Notes under the pieces: model-generated | Told to the model about the DNA's origin: nothing | Database searches by the model: none | What the model saw: only the letters and a program-made list of their open reading frames with translations | Shown here: in pieces, positions 1 through 7,959 of the stretch | Layout: each line of letters starts with the position of its first letter | Position numbering within the stretch: position 1 is the first letter of the stretch | From: Bacillus sp. ISL-45 | GTDB taxonomy: Bacteria > Bacillota > Bacilli > Bacillales > Cytobacillaceae | NCBI RefSeq assembly: GCF_018613195.1 | Contig: NZ_JAGGQQ010000004.1 | Location: 459,375-523,374 of the forward strand | Length of the DNA: 64,000 nt | Reading direction: 5' to 3' | Made by a program: the position numbers and the translations under genes

Positions 1-89
1 AGTTTTTTCACTTCCCTCTCCAAGCCAAACCGATCCAGAAAATCATTTAAAATCTCCTGGTTCATCAATGAACTCACGGCTTTTTCCAT
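1..89 (-). CDS. Partial hypothetical protein (N-terminus only)
   Basis: The minus strand has an ATG at 89 preceded by a GAGGGGG ribosome binding site. The reading frame stays open to the left edge of the window, giving the first 29 residues (MEKAVSSLMNQEIL...). The fragment is too short to recognise. It is divergent from the MFS gene at 235, with about 145 bp between them that should hold both promoters. It could be a regulator of the exporter, but nothing visible proves that. Confidence 0.55.
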   Translation of the reverse strand, partial: MEKAVSSLMNQEILNDFLDRFGLEREVKK

Positions 90-234
90 TCAAATTTCCC
101 CCTCGGTAATAATCTGTATTTTCTAAATTATATTAGAACATATTTTTCAGCAGAAAAGCTATTTTTATCTCGTGACTTTTTTTGTAAAATGATATGTAGG
201 AAACCGAAATATTTTTTTTCAGAAGGAGACACTC

Positions 235-1467
235 ATGAGCCAATCAGCTGCCGCCGTCAGAGCAAAACCGCAGAACCAAAATGATACAGCGTATAAAATA
301 CTCTTCATCATTGGATTAGTACATTTACTGAATGATTCTATTCAATCCGTCATTCCCGCGATGTTCCCGATCCTTGAAAAATCGATGGGTCTTTCATTTA
401 CCCAATTAGGGATGATCGCTTTTTCTTTGAATATTGTCTCTTCCATCCTCCAGCCTTTGATTGGAATGGCAACAGACAAAAAGCCAGTGCCTTATGCCCT
501 GCCGCTGGGTTTGACCTCGACAATGTTTGGGGTTCTTGGCCTTGCATTTGCTTCGAGTTTTGAGTTTGTTATTCTTTCCGTTTTATTCATTGGACTTGGG
601 TCAGCTGTTTTCCATCCTGAAGGTTCCCGTGTAGCCTATATGGCAGCCGGTCCGCGCAGGGGATTGGCACAGTCCATATACCAGGTCGGCGGCAATTCCG
701 GGCAGGCACTTGCCCCGCTGATTACAGCACTTATCCTCGTACCGCTCGGTCAATTCGGAGCAGTTTGGTTTACATTAGTAGCGGCCATAGCCGTTGGTCT
801 GCTCTTATATATCGCAGCCTGGTACAGCCGTAGATTGGATTATGAAAAATTGGCCGCCAAAGCCAGGAAAGCAAGCGTACAAGTCGGCAAGGGAATCTCA
901 AAAAATATTAAAATGGCGCTCGTTCTGATACTATTTCTGATTTTTGCCCGGTCCTGGTATATTTCGGGCATGACGAATTTTTACGCGTTTTATGCAATCG
1001 ATAAATATGGCCTTTCGATTACGGAGGCACAAATATTCCTGTTTGCTTTCCTTGTTGCCGGTGCGTTCGGTACTTTTTTCGGAGGCCCGCTGGCAGACCG
1101 TTTTGGAAAGAAAAACATCATATTTCTTTCTATGATTGCAACTGCTCCATTGTCCGCAATTATCCCATTTATGCCATATACAATTGCGTTTGTTCTGCTG
1201 ACGGTAAGCGGTTTTATTCTGATGTCGAGCTTTTCAGTTACTGTTGTATATGCCCAGGAGCTCGTTCCGGGTAAAATCGGTACGATGGCTGGCCTTACAG
1301 TAGGTCTCGCATTCGGTATGGGTGCCATTGGTTCTGTCGGACTAGGATACCTTGCCGACTTGATTGGATTGTCCTTGATGATCATCTGTGTCGGATTCCT
1401 TCCCTTGCTTGGAATTCTGACCATGTTCCTTCCAACAGATGAAAAGCTGGCTGAATGGAACAACTAA
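235..1467 (+). CDS. MFS exporter, fosmidomycin-resistance (Fsr) type
   Basis: 410-residue integral membrane protein of the major facilitator superfamily, most like the Fsr/fosmidomycin-resistance subfamily. The N-terminal segment has the family's 'HLLNDS' signature after the first membrane helix, followed by about twelve hydrophobic segments. A loop motif LADRFGKKN lies near residue 285. Members export drugs or metabolites using the proton gradient; the substrate here is unknown. The ATG follows AGAAGGAGA at good spacing. It is monocistronic: the next gene starts about 100 bp downstream with its own ribosome binding site. Confidence 0.85.
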   Translation: MSQSAAAVRAKPQNQNDTAYKILFIIGLVHLLNDSIQSVIPAMFPILEKSMGLSFTQLGMIAFSLNIVSSILQPLIGMATDKKPVPYALPLGLTSTMFGVLGLAFASSFEFVILSVLFIGLGSAVFHPEGSRVAYMAAGPRRGLAQSIYQVGGNSGQALAPLITALILVPLGQFGAVWFTLVAAIAVGLLLYIAAWYSRRLDYEKLAAKARKASVQVGKGISKNIKMALVLILFLIFARSWYISGMTNFYAFYAIDKYGLSITEAQIFLFAFLVAGAFGTFFGGPLADRFGKKNIIFLSMIATAPLSAIIPFMPYTIAFVLLTVSGFILMSSFSVTVVYAQELVPGKIGTMAGLTVGLAFGMGAIGSVGLGYLADLIGLSLMIICVGFLPLLGILTMFLPTDEKLAEWNN

Positions 1468-1570
1468 GCATCAGAAGTGAAAATTAAAATATTCCATTTA
1501 CATTTTTATGTTTAGACATACTTCTGTTAAGGAAAAAAAGAAAGTGAGGATAAAAAGAAGGGAGATCGAC

Positions 1571-1765
1571 ATGTCTAAATTTAAGATTAACTATTTTTTT
1601 GAAAAAGATTTTAAAGTTTCACGTCCAATCGAGGTAGAAAACATTTCAGAAGCCATCCAGGATGCGAAAGATCAAGAGGGGCTGATCGAGTTCACTGGAG
1701 AAGATAATGTTTTTTATAAATTCGATACAAAAGACATTAAGCTTGTTACGATTACAGAAGCTTAA
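1571..1765 (+). CDS. Small conserved-looking hypothetical protein
   Basis: 64-residue soluble protein starting MSKFKINYFFEKDF and rich in acidic and aromatic residues. The ATG at 1571 is chosen over an upstream in-frame ATG at 1508 because AAGAAGGGAG sits directly before 1571, and the upstream extension is lysine-rich and unlike a protein N-terminus. It ends in a strong rho-independent terminator (1779-1809), which supports it being a real transcript. I do not recognise the family; it has no membrane segment or metal motif. Confidence 0.7.
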   Translation: MSKFKINYFFEKDFKVSRPIEVENISEAIQDAKDQEGLIEFTGEDNVFYKFDTKDIKLVTITEA

Positions 1766-1778
1766 TTATATACAGAAA

Positions 1779-1809
1779 GGGTGAAGCTTTGAGGGCTTCA
1801 CCCTTTTTT
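1779..1809 (+). terminator. Rho-independent terminator after the 64-aa protein
   Basis: Perfect 9-bp stem GGGTGAAGC / GCTTCACCC with a short loop followed by TTTTTT. Confidence 0.85.
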
Positions 1810-1866
1810 AGGCTGTATTTCACCGGAATTGTCTGCTTACCGAGCGGACAGAGACGTTGCATGCTA

Positions 1867-2394
1867 TTAAATCAATTTAATACGCTCTGCCAGCTCCTGC
1901 TTTTCTTCATCGCTGAACATATTCTCCGCCATTGGGAACAGAATGCTTTCTTCTTTAGCAAAATGGCTCACTAAAGTGTAGTTTGCATTTTTTATCAACT
2001 GGGCATTTTCAATCATTTTCTCATTTGTAAAACCTGTCGTGCCATCCTTTGTGTTATGGAGGAAGGTTCCAATGAATCGTTTTGCCTGATCATGTTCATA
2101 TTCCATAACCGCAATGGGTCCCATTTCTCTTCCAATATAAGCTGCCATCATCTCAAACAGTACGCCTTCCTCTCGATCCGAATGCGGCTCCAGCTCAGCA
2201 AGGAACTCAATGACCCTTTCTCTCAGCCTTGAGAAATTCTCCGCCATTTGCTCCCCTTCTTCAATTTTCAGTGAAATATCCAAGAGATTCGCAAGCTTCT
2301 CCAATAATGGCGGATGTTCATTTTTCAATTGCTGAAGACCTGCACTTAATGTAAAACTTGAATCTTGGTTTATACCGCTTATACAACCTGTCAT
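1867..2394 (-). CDS. Hemerythrin-like HHE-domain protein
   Basis: 175-residue soluble protein with a hemerythrin/HHE cation-binding four-helix pattern. Likely diiron ligands are spread as expected: His in 'LKNEHPPLL', His in 'EPHSDREE', 'EYEHDQ', and 'VSHFAKEE' with acidic neighbours. Such proteins bind oxygen, NO or iron, or protect iron-sulfur proteins; YtfE/ScdA-type repair is one known role, but the extra ScdA N-terminal domain is absent. The gene is monocistronic. Its upstream region carries an Fnr-type palindrome centred about 41.5 bp before the predicted start of transcription, so oxygen-limited activation is likely. Confidence 0.85.
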   Translation of the reverse strand: MTGCISGINQDSSFTLSAGLQQLKNEHPPLLEKLANLLDISLKIEEGEQMAENFSRLRERVIEFLAELEPHSDREEGVLFEMMAAYIGREMGPIAVMEYEHDQAKRFIGTFLHNTKDGTTGFTNEKMIENAQLIKNANYTLVSHFAKEESILFPMAENMFSDEEKQELAERIKLI

Positions 2395-2426
2395 ATCAAT
2401 CGGCCTCCTATATCTTTTATAATTTG

Positions 2427-2470
2427 ATTATAGAAAGCAATCGGATTCCCGGTTGTGATAGGCATCACAA
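2427..2470 (-). promoter_or_regulatory. Fnr-type box and -10 element of the hemerythrin gene
   Basis: TTGTGATAGGCATCACAA (2453-2470) has perfect 7-bp arms and contains the Fnr/CRP consensus TGTGA-N6-TCACA. A minus-strand TATAAT lies at 2432-2427, predicting a start near 2420. The box centre is then at about -41.5, the standard class II activator position used by Bacillus Fnr. It matches 16 of 18 positions of a Rex site, so Rex cannot be excluded, but the activator position favours Fnr. Confidence 0.7.
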
Positions 2471-2544
2471 TTTTGATTTATTTAAGAAAATGTGAAGGAA
2501 AAATGACACTTTGTTAAAACTTCGAAAAATTTTAACAATTCTCC

Positions 2545-2573
2545 TTCAAATATTATCAACCCTTACATATAAT
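2545..2573 (+). promoter_or_regulatory. SigA-type promoter of the 111-aa gene
   Basis: TTCAAA, 17-bp spacer, TATAAT (2568-2573), leading to the TTG-initiated gene at 2610. Confidence 0.55.
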
Positions 2574-2609
2574 AAAGTTATAGCTTAATGGAAAAGGAGT
2601 GATTTTACC

Positions 2610-2945
2610 TTGCAGAATAATTTTTACCGGGATTTTTATCAAAAGTCACTTGTGCCAGCAGGGCTTAGCGACAGGAAGGCTTTCCTCGACATCCATCCTG
2701 ACATGCTGCATACCCATTTACTGATTGGGCTTCAAGGGCACCAGAAAGATGGCAGTGAATTCTACAATTGGAATGTGGCTATATACAAATCAGATTCCTC
2801 TGGAATTTATGATGCAGGCAAACCAGTTTATGCGTCAACTCTGTATGACCGTTTTGATGATGCTGTGGAGGCATCGCGAAATATAGAAAAAGAGATCCTC
2901 CGTGATCAGCTTCACGCATTGCGCCAGCAAGAAAAAATCAGTTAA
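2610..2945 (+). CDS. Hypothetical 111-aa protein
   Basis: Soluble protein of 111 residues that I do not recognise. The TTG start is preceded by AAAAGGAGTG at suitable spacing, and a good SigA promoter lies upstream. The sequence has a His-rich patch (HPDMLHTHLLIGLQGH), an aromatic middle section and a charged C-terminal helix. It is divergent from the hemerythrin gene across about 215 bp, so the Fnr-type box there could act on both, though it is far (about 120 bp) from this gene's start of transcription. Confidence 0.65.
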   Translation: MQNNFYRDFYQKSLVPAGLSDRKAFLDIHPDMLHTHLLIGLQGHQKDGSEFYNWNVAIYKSDSSGIYDAGKPVYASTLYDRFDDAVEASRNIEKEILRDQLHALRQQEKIS

Positions 2946-3007
2946 CCCCCCTCATTTATCCCTCTCTTGAGAGCTTCACCTTTTTTTGAACCCATTTGTG
3001 AATTAAC

Positions 3008-3121
3008 TTACATATGATGAATATAGAACAATTGTTGATGGTTAGCTTGTTGAGTAATTTCTCTTTTATCCGCATCAGTTTGTTTATATTCCTTTTCCTT
3101 CTCCCAGTCCGCTTCATTCAT
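3008..3121 (-). CDS. Possible 37-aa hydrophilic miniprotein
   Basis: Open frame of 37 residues starting MNEADWEKEKEYKQ, strongly charged and Gln-rich. A GGAAGGG sequence lies very close (3 nt) before the ATG, which is tighter than usual, so initiation is doubtful. It lies downstream of the fix operon and its candidate terminator. Composition resembles the small hydrophilic proteins common in Bacillaceae, but I recognise no family. Confidence 0.35.
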   Translation of the reverse strand: MNEADWEKEKEYKQTDADKREITQQANHQQLFYIHHM

Positions 3122-3164
3122 TTACCCTTCCATTCTCACTCATTATTAGGCATACTAAAACAAC

Positions 3165-3196
3165 AAAAAGACCGGCGATAATCTATCCGCCTGTCT
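3165..3196 (-). terminator. Candidate terminator downstream of fixX
   Basis: Minus-strand stem GACAGGCG / CGCCGGTC (one mismatch) followed by TTTTTG. It is the first terminator-like structure met by transcripts leaving fixX. Confidence 0.5.
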
Positions 3197-3261
3197 CTTT
3201 CTGTTGTGTAGGAAATTTTAAAAGCATTTTTCTGTGGATAACTGCATCTGGGTGTCTTAAT

Positions 3262-3402
3262 CCAGCTCCAGCGCCTAGCCAGCTTTCATCCATGAATATG
3301 CTTCTCGAGTATCTTGCGAGAAGCGTTAGCGTTTTAGGGGGACGTGGCGTTATAGGCGGGCAGCGCTTGTCGGGGTTGAACCTGGCGCTTGCGCTTTTTT
3401 TT
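3262..3402. repeat. Dispersed repeat, copy 1 (full length, diverged)
   Basis: Begins CCAGCTCCAGCGCCTAGCC and ends GCGCTTGTCGGGGTTGAACC...GGCGCTTGCGC plus a T-run. Both termini match the copies at 40057, 41239 and 53423. The two ends are partly complementary (GCGCC/GGCGC), so the element can fold back. It lies just downstream of fixX. The short open frame across it is not a gene. Confidence 0.8.
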
Positions 3403-3410
3403 CTTAATCA

Positions 3411-3695
3411 TCAGGCAAGCCTGAATACGATTCCGTGTCCGCCTTTTGGATATTCCCATTTGATATTCTGGTAAGGGCACCCGATCCGGCAGCTGCCGCA
3501 TTCATGACAGCCCTCATATCCTACCTGCATCCTTTTCCCTTCCCACTTGTACACTTCAGCCGGGCAGAATACGGTACAAAGTTTGTCAGGGCACTGCGTC
3601 ATGCAGACGTCATGGTCCAAAACTGTCAGATGTGATTTTGTGTCACACTTAAACCTTAAAAGAAATTGTTTTTCCTCGATGTTTGTCGTTGACAT
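3411..3695 (-). CDS. fixX: FixX ferredoxin-like protein
   Basis: 94-residue iron-sulfur protein, the terminal carrier of the FixABCX complex. Cysteines are grouped as CMTQCPDKLCTVFCP and CHECGSCRIGCP, fitting the FixX pattern of one complete [4Fe-4S] site with a partly degenerate second. In known systems it passes electrons between FixC and low-potential ferredoxin or flavodoxin. The start codon overlaps the fixC stop by one base (TAATG), indicating translational coupling. It is the last gene of the operon; a dispersed repeat follows. Confidence 0.92.
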   Translation of the reverse strand: MSTTNIEEKQFLLRFKCDTKSHLTVLDHDVCMTQCPDKLCTVFCPAEVYKWEGKRMQVGYEGCHECGSCRIGCPYQNIKWEYPKGGHGIVFRLA

Positions 3696-4990
3696 TATTT
3701 CACCGCCTTCCAGGCACGATAGATGTCTTGCATGACCTTAAAGGTTCCTTTTTCAGCCGTAACGCTTCGCATTATTTCCTTTTGTTTCTCTCTCTTAGGT
3801 GTTCCATCTACTGTGAAGAATTTGCTCATTGCTTTGTTCATCATTGGCAGATATTCCTTGAAATACTGCGGGTATGTCTCAAAGGTATGTGCTGCATCCT
3901 TATATTTTTCAAGGTCTTTAATGATGAAGCTTCCGAACAAGGCTTCCTTATAGCGATTCAGGCTGCTCTCACTGAAGTCGCCGTCTTTTTTGGCTTCAAC
4001 GATGGCTTCTGCAGCCATTTGGCCTGAAGCCATCGCCATGTTCGAGCCCTCACGGTGAATGGCATTAACCAGCTGGGCAGCATCCCCGACTACAAGCACA
4101 CCGTTTCCGGCAACCCTTGGCACGGAATTGAATCCTCCTTCAGGGATTAAGTGGGCCAGGTACTCTGCTGACTCCCCTCCCTCTAGATAAGGACGAACCA
4201 TTGGATGTTTTTTCAGATAATCAAGCAGCTCATATGGCTTCAATTTGGCTTTGATCATGCTTGACAGTGTAGTTCCTACCCCGATGTTCAAGCTTTCCTT
4301 GTTTGTATAAAGGAAGGCGGTGCCAAGATTGCCTTGTGTTGAATCACCGAAAATCTCAATCGTAGTTCCGTGATTTCCTTCAAGATTGAAGCGATCATTG
4401 ATTTTATCTTTCGGCAGATTGATGACCTCCATAACCGTCAGGGCAACTTCATCAGGGCGGAATTCCCTGTGGAAGCCAAGTTGCTTGGAAAGCAGGGAGT
4501 TTACGCCGTCTGCAAGCACGACAACATCCGCAAATGCCTCTCCATCAGGGCGATCGGTACGAACCCCTATAACCTTGCCATTTTCTACGATGCATTCAGT
4601 AACAACTGTTTCATTAATCAACAATGCACCCTGTTCGACAGCTTTCTGTGCGAACCATTGGTCAAACTGTGCACGCAGTACTGTAAAGTTATTATATGGT
4701 TCAGCCGCCCATTCGAGACCTTTGTAGCCAAACTGGACAACCGATTCTTTATCCATCATCCAAAATCGCTGCTCAACAACCGGCCTTTCGAGAGGAGCTT
4801 CTTTCCAGAACTCCGGAATGATATCCTCCATTTGTTTACGGTAGAGAACACCGCCCATGACGTTCTTTGATCCTGGGTATTCACCGCGCTCTATCAACAA
4901 TACTTTCAGTCCGTTTTTGGCACAGTTGTAGGCACATGACGTTCCAGCAGGGCCGGCTCCTACGACGATTACATCAAATTTTTCAGACAT
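3695..4990 (-). CDS. fixC: FixC flavoprotein (ETF:quinone oxidoreductase family)
   Basis: 431-residue FAD protein related to ETF-ubiquinone oxidoreductase and to geranylgeranyl reductases. The N-terminal dinucleotide fold GAGPAGTSCA lies near residues 11-20, and 'VVGDAAQLVNAIHREG' near residue 300 contacts FAD. It accepts electrons from FixAB and delivers them to quinone and, via FixX, to ferredoxin. The ATG overlaps the end of fixB by 8 bases, so the genes are tightly coupled. Membrane attachment is expected to be peripheral; I see no membrane helix. Confidence 0.93.
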   Translation of the reverse strand: MSEKFDVIVVGAGPAGTSCAYNCAKNGLKVLLIERGEYPGSKNVMGGVLYRKQMEDIIPEFWKEAPLERPVVEQRFWMMDKESVVQFGYKGLEWAAEPYNNFTVLRAQFDQWFAQKAVEQGALLINETVVTECIVENGKVIGVRTDRPDGEAFADVVVLADGVNSLLSKQLGFHREFRPDEVALTVMEVINLPKDKINDRFNLEGNHGTTIEIFGDSTQGNLGTAFLYTNKESLNIGVGTTLSSMIKAKLKPYELLDYLKKHPMVRPYLEGGESAEYLAHLIPEGGFNSVPRVAGNGVLVVGDAAQLVNAIHREGSNMAMASGQMAAEAIVEAKKDGDFSESSLNRYKEALFGSFIIKDLEKYKDAAHTFETYPQYFKEYLPMMNKAMSKFFTVDGTPKREKQKEIMRSVTAEKGTFKVMQDIYRAWKAVK

Positions 4991-6008
4991 AGCTCATTTC
5001 CCCGCCCTTCTCTTTGCTGAGCTCTTTGAACTGCTTGATCAGTTTCGGTACAATTTCCATAGCATCCCCGACAATGCCATATGTGGCCACATCGAATATA
5101 GGAGCGTTCGGATCCTTATTGATGGCAATGATCAGCTCAGAGTTTTTCATTCCCTCGACATGCTGGATTGCCCCTGAAATACCGATTGCAAAATAGATTT
5201 TCGGAGTCACGGTCTCGCCAGTCTGGCCAATTTGCTGCTCATGCTTCAGCCATCCTGCCTCAACGACATCTCTTGTACCTCCCACACTTGCACCAATCAC
5301 TTCCGCTAACTCATGAATTAGCTGGAAACCCTGGATATCGCCTAAACCTTTTCCGCCAGCCACGATAACATGGGCTTCGGCAAGGCTTGCTTTTTTTGTT
5401 ACATCCTTCACAATTTTAAGCACTTTTGTGCGCATATCCTCTTCGCGAAGTTCTAACACTTCTTCGATGATGACTCCCTTCCTGTCTTCATCCAGTTCGA
5501 GGGCTTTCATCACCTTAGGGCGTACTGTAGCCATTTGCGGCCTGTGATTTTTACAAAGGATCGTGGCCATTATATTTCCGCCGAATGCAGGGCGGCTTGC
5601 TTCTAGCAGCCTTTTTTCAACATCGACATCGAGCATCGTTGTATCAGCTGTCAAACCGGTACTTAAATCCGTTGCAACTGCACTCGCCAGGTCTTTTCCA
5701 TTTGGTGTTGCTCCATATAGGAAGATTTCCGGCTTATATTTTTCAGCCAGTATACAGACACCCTTCATATATGACTCAGTCCGATAATCTTTAAGAACCG
5801 GATGGTCCACGACATACACTTGATCTGCACCAGCATAAATCACTTCATTTGCTAAAGGCATGACTCCTTCCCCTAGCATGACTCCGGCAAGCGGAACTTC
5901 CAGCTTGTCTGCAAGCTTCCTTCCCGCACCCAGCAATTCCAGTGAAACTCCTTCGATTTTCCCATCATTTACTTCAATGAATACCCAGACTCCCTGGTTT
6001 TCTTCCAT
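4983..6008 (-). CDS. fixB: FixB, ETF alpha-type subunit
   Basis: 341-residue electron-transfer flavoprotein alpha family member. The C-terminal FAD-binding region is intact, with 'GGTRDVVEAGW', 'IGQTGETV' and 'GISGAIQHVEGM' in the usual order. Together with FixA it oxidises NADH and, in characterised FixABCX complexes, splits electrons between quinone and ferredoxin. The ATG follows a purine-rich GGGGGAATAGCAGG stretch. It lies 26 bp after fixA and overlaps fixC. Confidence 0.93.
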   Translation of the reverse strand: MEENQGVWVFIEVNDGKIEGVSLELLGAGRKLADKLEVPLAGVMLGEGVMPLANEVIYAGADQVYVVDHPVLKDYRTESYMKGVCILAEKYKPEIFLYGATPNGKDLASAVATDLSTGLTADTTMLDVDVEKRLLEASRPAFGGNIMATILCKNHRPQMATVRPKVMKALELDEDRKGVIIEEVLELREEDMRTKVLKIVKDVTKKASLAEAHVIVAGGKGLGDIQGFQLIHELAEVIGASVGGTRDVVEAGWLKHEQQIGQTGETVTPKIYFAIGISGAIQHVEGMKNSELIIAINKDPNAPIFDVATYGIVGDAMEIVPKLIKQFKELSKEKGGEMSYV

Positions 6009-6034
6009 CCTGCTATTCCCCCTTTAAAATCGAA

Positions 6035-6862
6035 TCAAGAGTTGGCTGTTTTTAATTTCAATAAATCTTTTCTTTCCATTAAAACGCCCATAAGCTGCTC
6101 AACTTGAGAATCAGGATTGCCTTCAATCCTTTTTCCGCCTTCAAGTTTTGGCGGGCTGAACATCTTGCCGACAATCGTTGGAGATCCTTTTAAACCCAAT
6201 TGGGTCTTGTCAACATCCTCAAGATCATTCACTGACCAGATGACCGGTTCATATCGAGCTGCATTGATCATATTTGGCAGCGGTGCATACTCTATGTCAT
6301 TAATCTCTTTTTCAACAGTCAGCAGGCAAGGAAGCTGCGATTCAAGTACCTCGTAGCCATCGATTTGCTTACGCTTGATGTGAACATATTTTTTTTCCTT
6401 ATTAACCTCGGAAACTTCAATAACATTCGTGATTGGCGGTATATCAAGCCTGCGTGCAATCCCTGGTCCTACTTGTCCTGTATCACCATCAATCGCATGC
6501 TTTCCACAGATGACCAAGTCTATCGGATTATCCTTCGAAATTTTTTCAAGCGCTTTAGAGAGTGCATAGCTTGTAGCAAGGGTATCTGCTCCAGCAAATG
6601 CTCTGTCTGAGATCAGGTATCCACGGTCTGCGCCAATTTCAACACTTTTTTTAATAACAGCGACAGCCTGTGGCGGTCCCATTGAAAGAACCGAAATTGT
6701 TCCTCCCGTTTTATTCCTGATTTTGACTGCTTCCTGTACAGCGTGAGCATCATATGGATTCAAAATGGCTGGTGCGCTTCGCCTGTCCAGAGTATTGGTC
6801 TTAGGATTGATTTTGATGATTTTTGTATCGGGCACTTGCTTGACACATACGACAATGTGCAT
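6035..6862 (-). CDS. fixA: FixA, ETF beta-type subunit
   Basis: 275-residue ETF beta family protein, first gene of the fixABCX operon. It starts MHIVVCVKQVPDTK, the typical FixA/EtfB N-terminus. The ATG at 6862 is preferred over an in-frame ATG 21 bases upstream because GAGGAGGGG lies 10 nt before it. The AMP-binding region and the bifurcation-type NAD(P)H site cannot be told apart reliably by eye. A cre-like element lies about 45 bp upstream, suggesting CcpA control. Confidence 0.93.
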   Translation of the reverse strand: MHIVVCVKQVPDTKIIKINPKTNTLDRRSAPAILNPYDAHAVQEAVKIRNKTGGTISVLSMGPPQAVAVIKKSVEIGADRGYLISDRAFAGADTLATSYALSKALEKISKDNPIDLVICGKHAIDGDTGQVGPGIARRLDIPPITNVIEVSEVNKEKKYVHIKRKQIDGYEVLESQLPCLLTVEKEINDIEYAPLPNMINAARYEPVIWSVNDLEDVDKTQLGLKGSPTIVGKMFSPPKLEGGKRIEGNPDSQVEQLMGVLMERKDLLKLKTANS

Positions 6863-6901
6863 TCTCTCTATTCCCCTCCTCAAAATGTAAAACTATTAAT
6901 T

Positions 6902-6915
6902 TGTAAGCGGTTACT
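6902..6915 (-). promoter_or_regulatory. Candidate cre (CcpA) site upstream of fixA
   Basis: TGTAAGCGGTTACT matches the cre core TGWAANCGNTNWCA at 13 of 14 positions. On the minus strand a possible SigA pair TTGGTA-N16-TATTAA lies about 50-75 bp further upstream, so the site would sit inside the transcribed leader, where CcpA usually represses as a roadblock. Confidence 0.5.
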
Positions 6916-7502
6916 TTTAGCTGTTTTCGTTTTAAAATCGTTTTCTTTAAAATGAGGGAAATTTAATAAGGAAGGAATTTTTGATACCAAGAAAAATCCT
7001 CCTGTTCAGCTGGCTATAGACCCTGCAGAAAACGAGTATGATGAAAACAGCTGTAATAAAGGCTTATGTGCATTATTTTATGACGAAACATGTTAGTCAC
7101 TTTTCACACAGCCTTATATAAATAAAATGCTATGTAGTACGATATATGAATCGTATTACATGCATAGTACCAACAATTAAAAAAGTAGATAACATAGGTA
7201 ATATTCTTTGGTGAAAAATGAGGTAAAACAATTAAAAACATAATCGAGTCAACTGTAAAATGAATGAAAGTTAATGATGAGGTGCGTTAGCAGATTGATG
7301 ATAAGAAGCTATCTATGTTAAAAATATATAAAATAAGCCTATAAAAATATGATAAAAATCACACAAATATATATTATCGTGAAAATTTGAGCAAATTGTT
7401 AAATTTTTTCACAAACGCCTACAAGAATTGCCAGATGAATTGTCCTCGAGTAATCCATTTATCATCTGTATTTTTATCATGATTTTCTTATAAAAATATT
7501 TT
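6916..7502. other. Long AT-rich intergenic stretch between fixA and the Spo0E-like gene
   Basis: About 590 bp of AT-rich DNA. I see no gene with a credible ribosome binding site on either strand. The fixA promoter must lie at its left end. A half-Rex-like TTCACAA occurs near 7408, but the opposite arm has the wrong spacing. Confidence 0.6.
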
Positions 7503-7530
7503 AGCCACCGCCGGTTTATTGGCAGTGGCT
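7503..7530 (-). terminator. Terminator of the Spo0E-like gene
   Basis: Minus-strand stem AGCCACTGCC / GGCGGTGGCT (one G-U pair) followed by AAAATATTTTT. The uridine run is imperfect. Confidence 0.5.
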
Positions 7531-7556
7531 AATTTTCCCCATATGTCTGAATGTTA

Positions 7557-7802
7557 TCATGCATGTGATAAAATATATTGTTTCTTTGTAAGCAGGATCA
7601 TCTGTCTGAAAAGGATTCTTGTTTTTTTCCGCTGCAGCTCCGTCTCCCTGCACAATGATTGATATTCGTAAATCAGAGTGTCAAGTTCCTGGCTGCGACG
7701 TACTGTTTCAGCACTTGTATATCCAGTTTCCAGTGCAGAAGCCACCATCAATTCCCTAACGCGATCAATTTCCTTCAACAAAGCATTTTGCGATTGATAC
7801 AC
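7557..7802 (-). CDS. Spo0E-like aspartyl-phosphate phosphatase
   Basis: 81-residue two-helix protein with the Spo0E family core 'SQELDTLIYEYQ' in the centre. Family members dephosphorylate Spo0A~P and so delay sporulation; the SQELD motif supplies the key residues. The C-terminal tail is basic and hydrophobic. The gene stands alone between the fix operon and mtnD, with its own terminator. Which response regulator it acts on cannot be read from the sequence. Confidence 0.85.
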   Translation of the reverse strand: MYQSQNALLKEIDRVRELMVASALETGYTSAETVRRSQELDTLIYEYQSLCRETELQRKKTRILFRQMILLTKKQYILSHA

Positions 7803-7959
7803 TTCTATATCTCCTCTACTACTTTAATTGCTTAATAAAATAAATAGATTACTTGAAGAATTATGGCAAATGCTAGGATCAATGTAAATAGATTCGCAAA
7901 ATAAGACAATATTCACGGCCAAAAAAATTTACTTCGACAAAGTTTGCAGTTCGTTATGA

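Noticed and set aside
3292-3474. 60-codon open frame downstream of fixX
   Set aside because: Falls inside the dispersed repeat and over the fixX 3' end, without a start site.
7009-7026. Sigma-54-like element (TGGC...TGCA) upstream of fixA
   Set aside because: GG-to-GC spacing is one base too long and it lies on the wrong strand for fixA.
7396-7414. Rex-like site in the fixA-Spo0E gap
   Set aside because: One good half (TTCACAA) but the other arm is degenerate and spaced by five instead of four.
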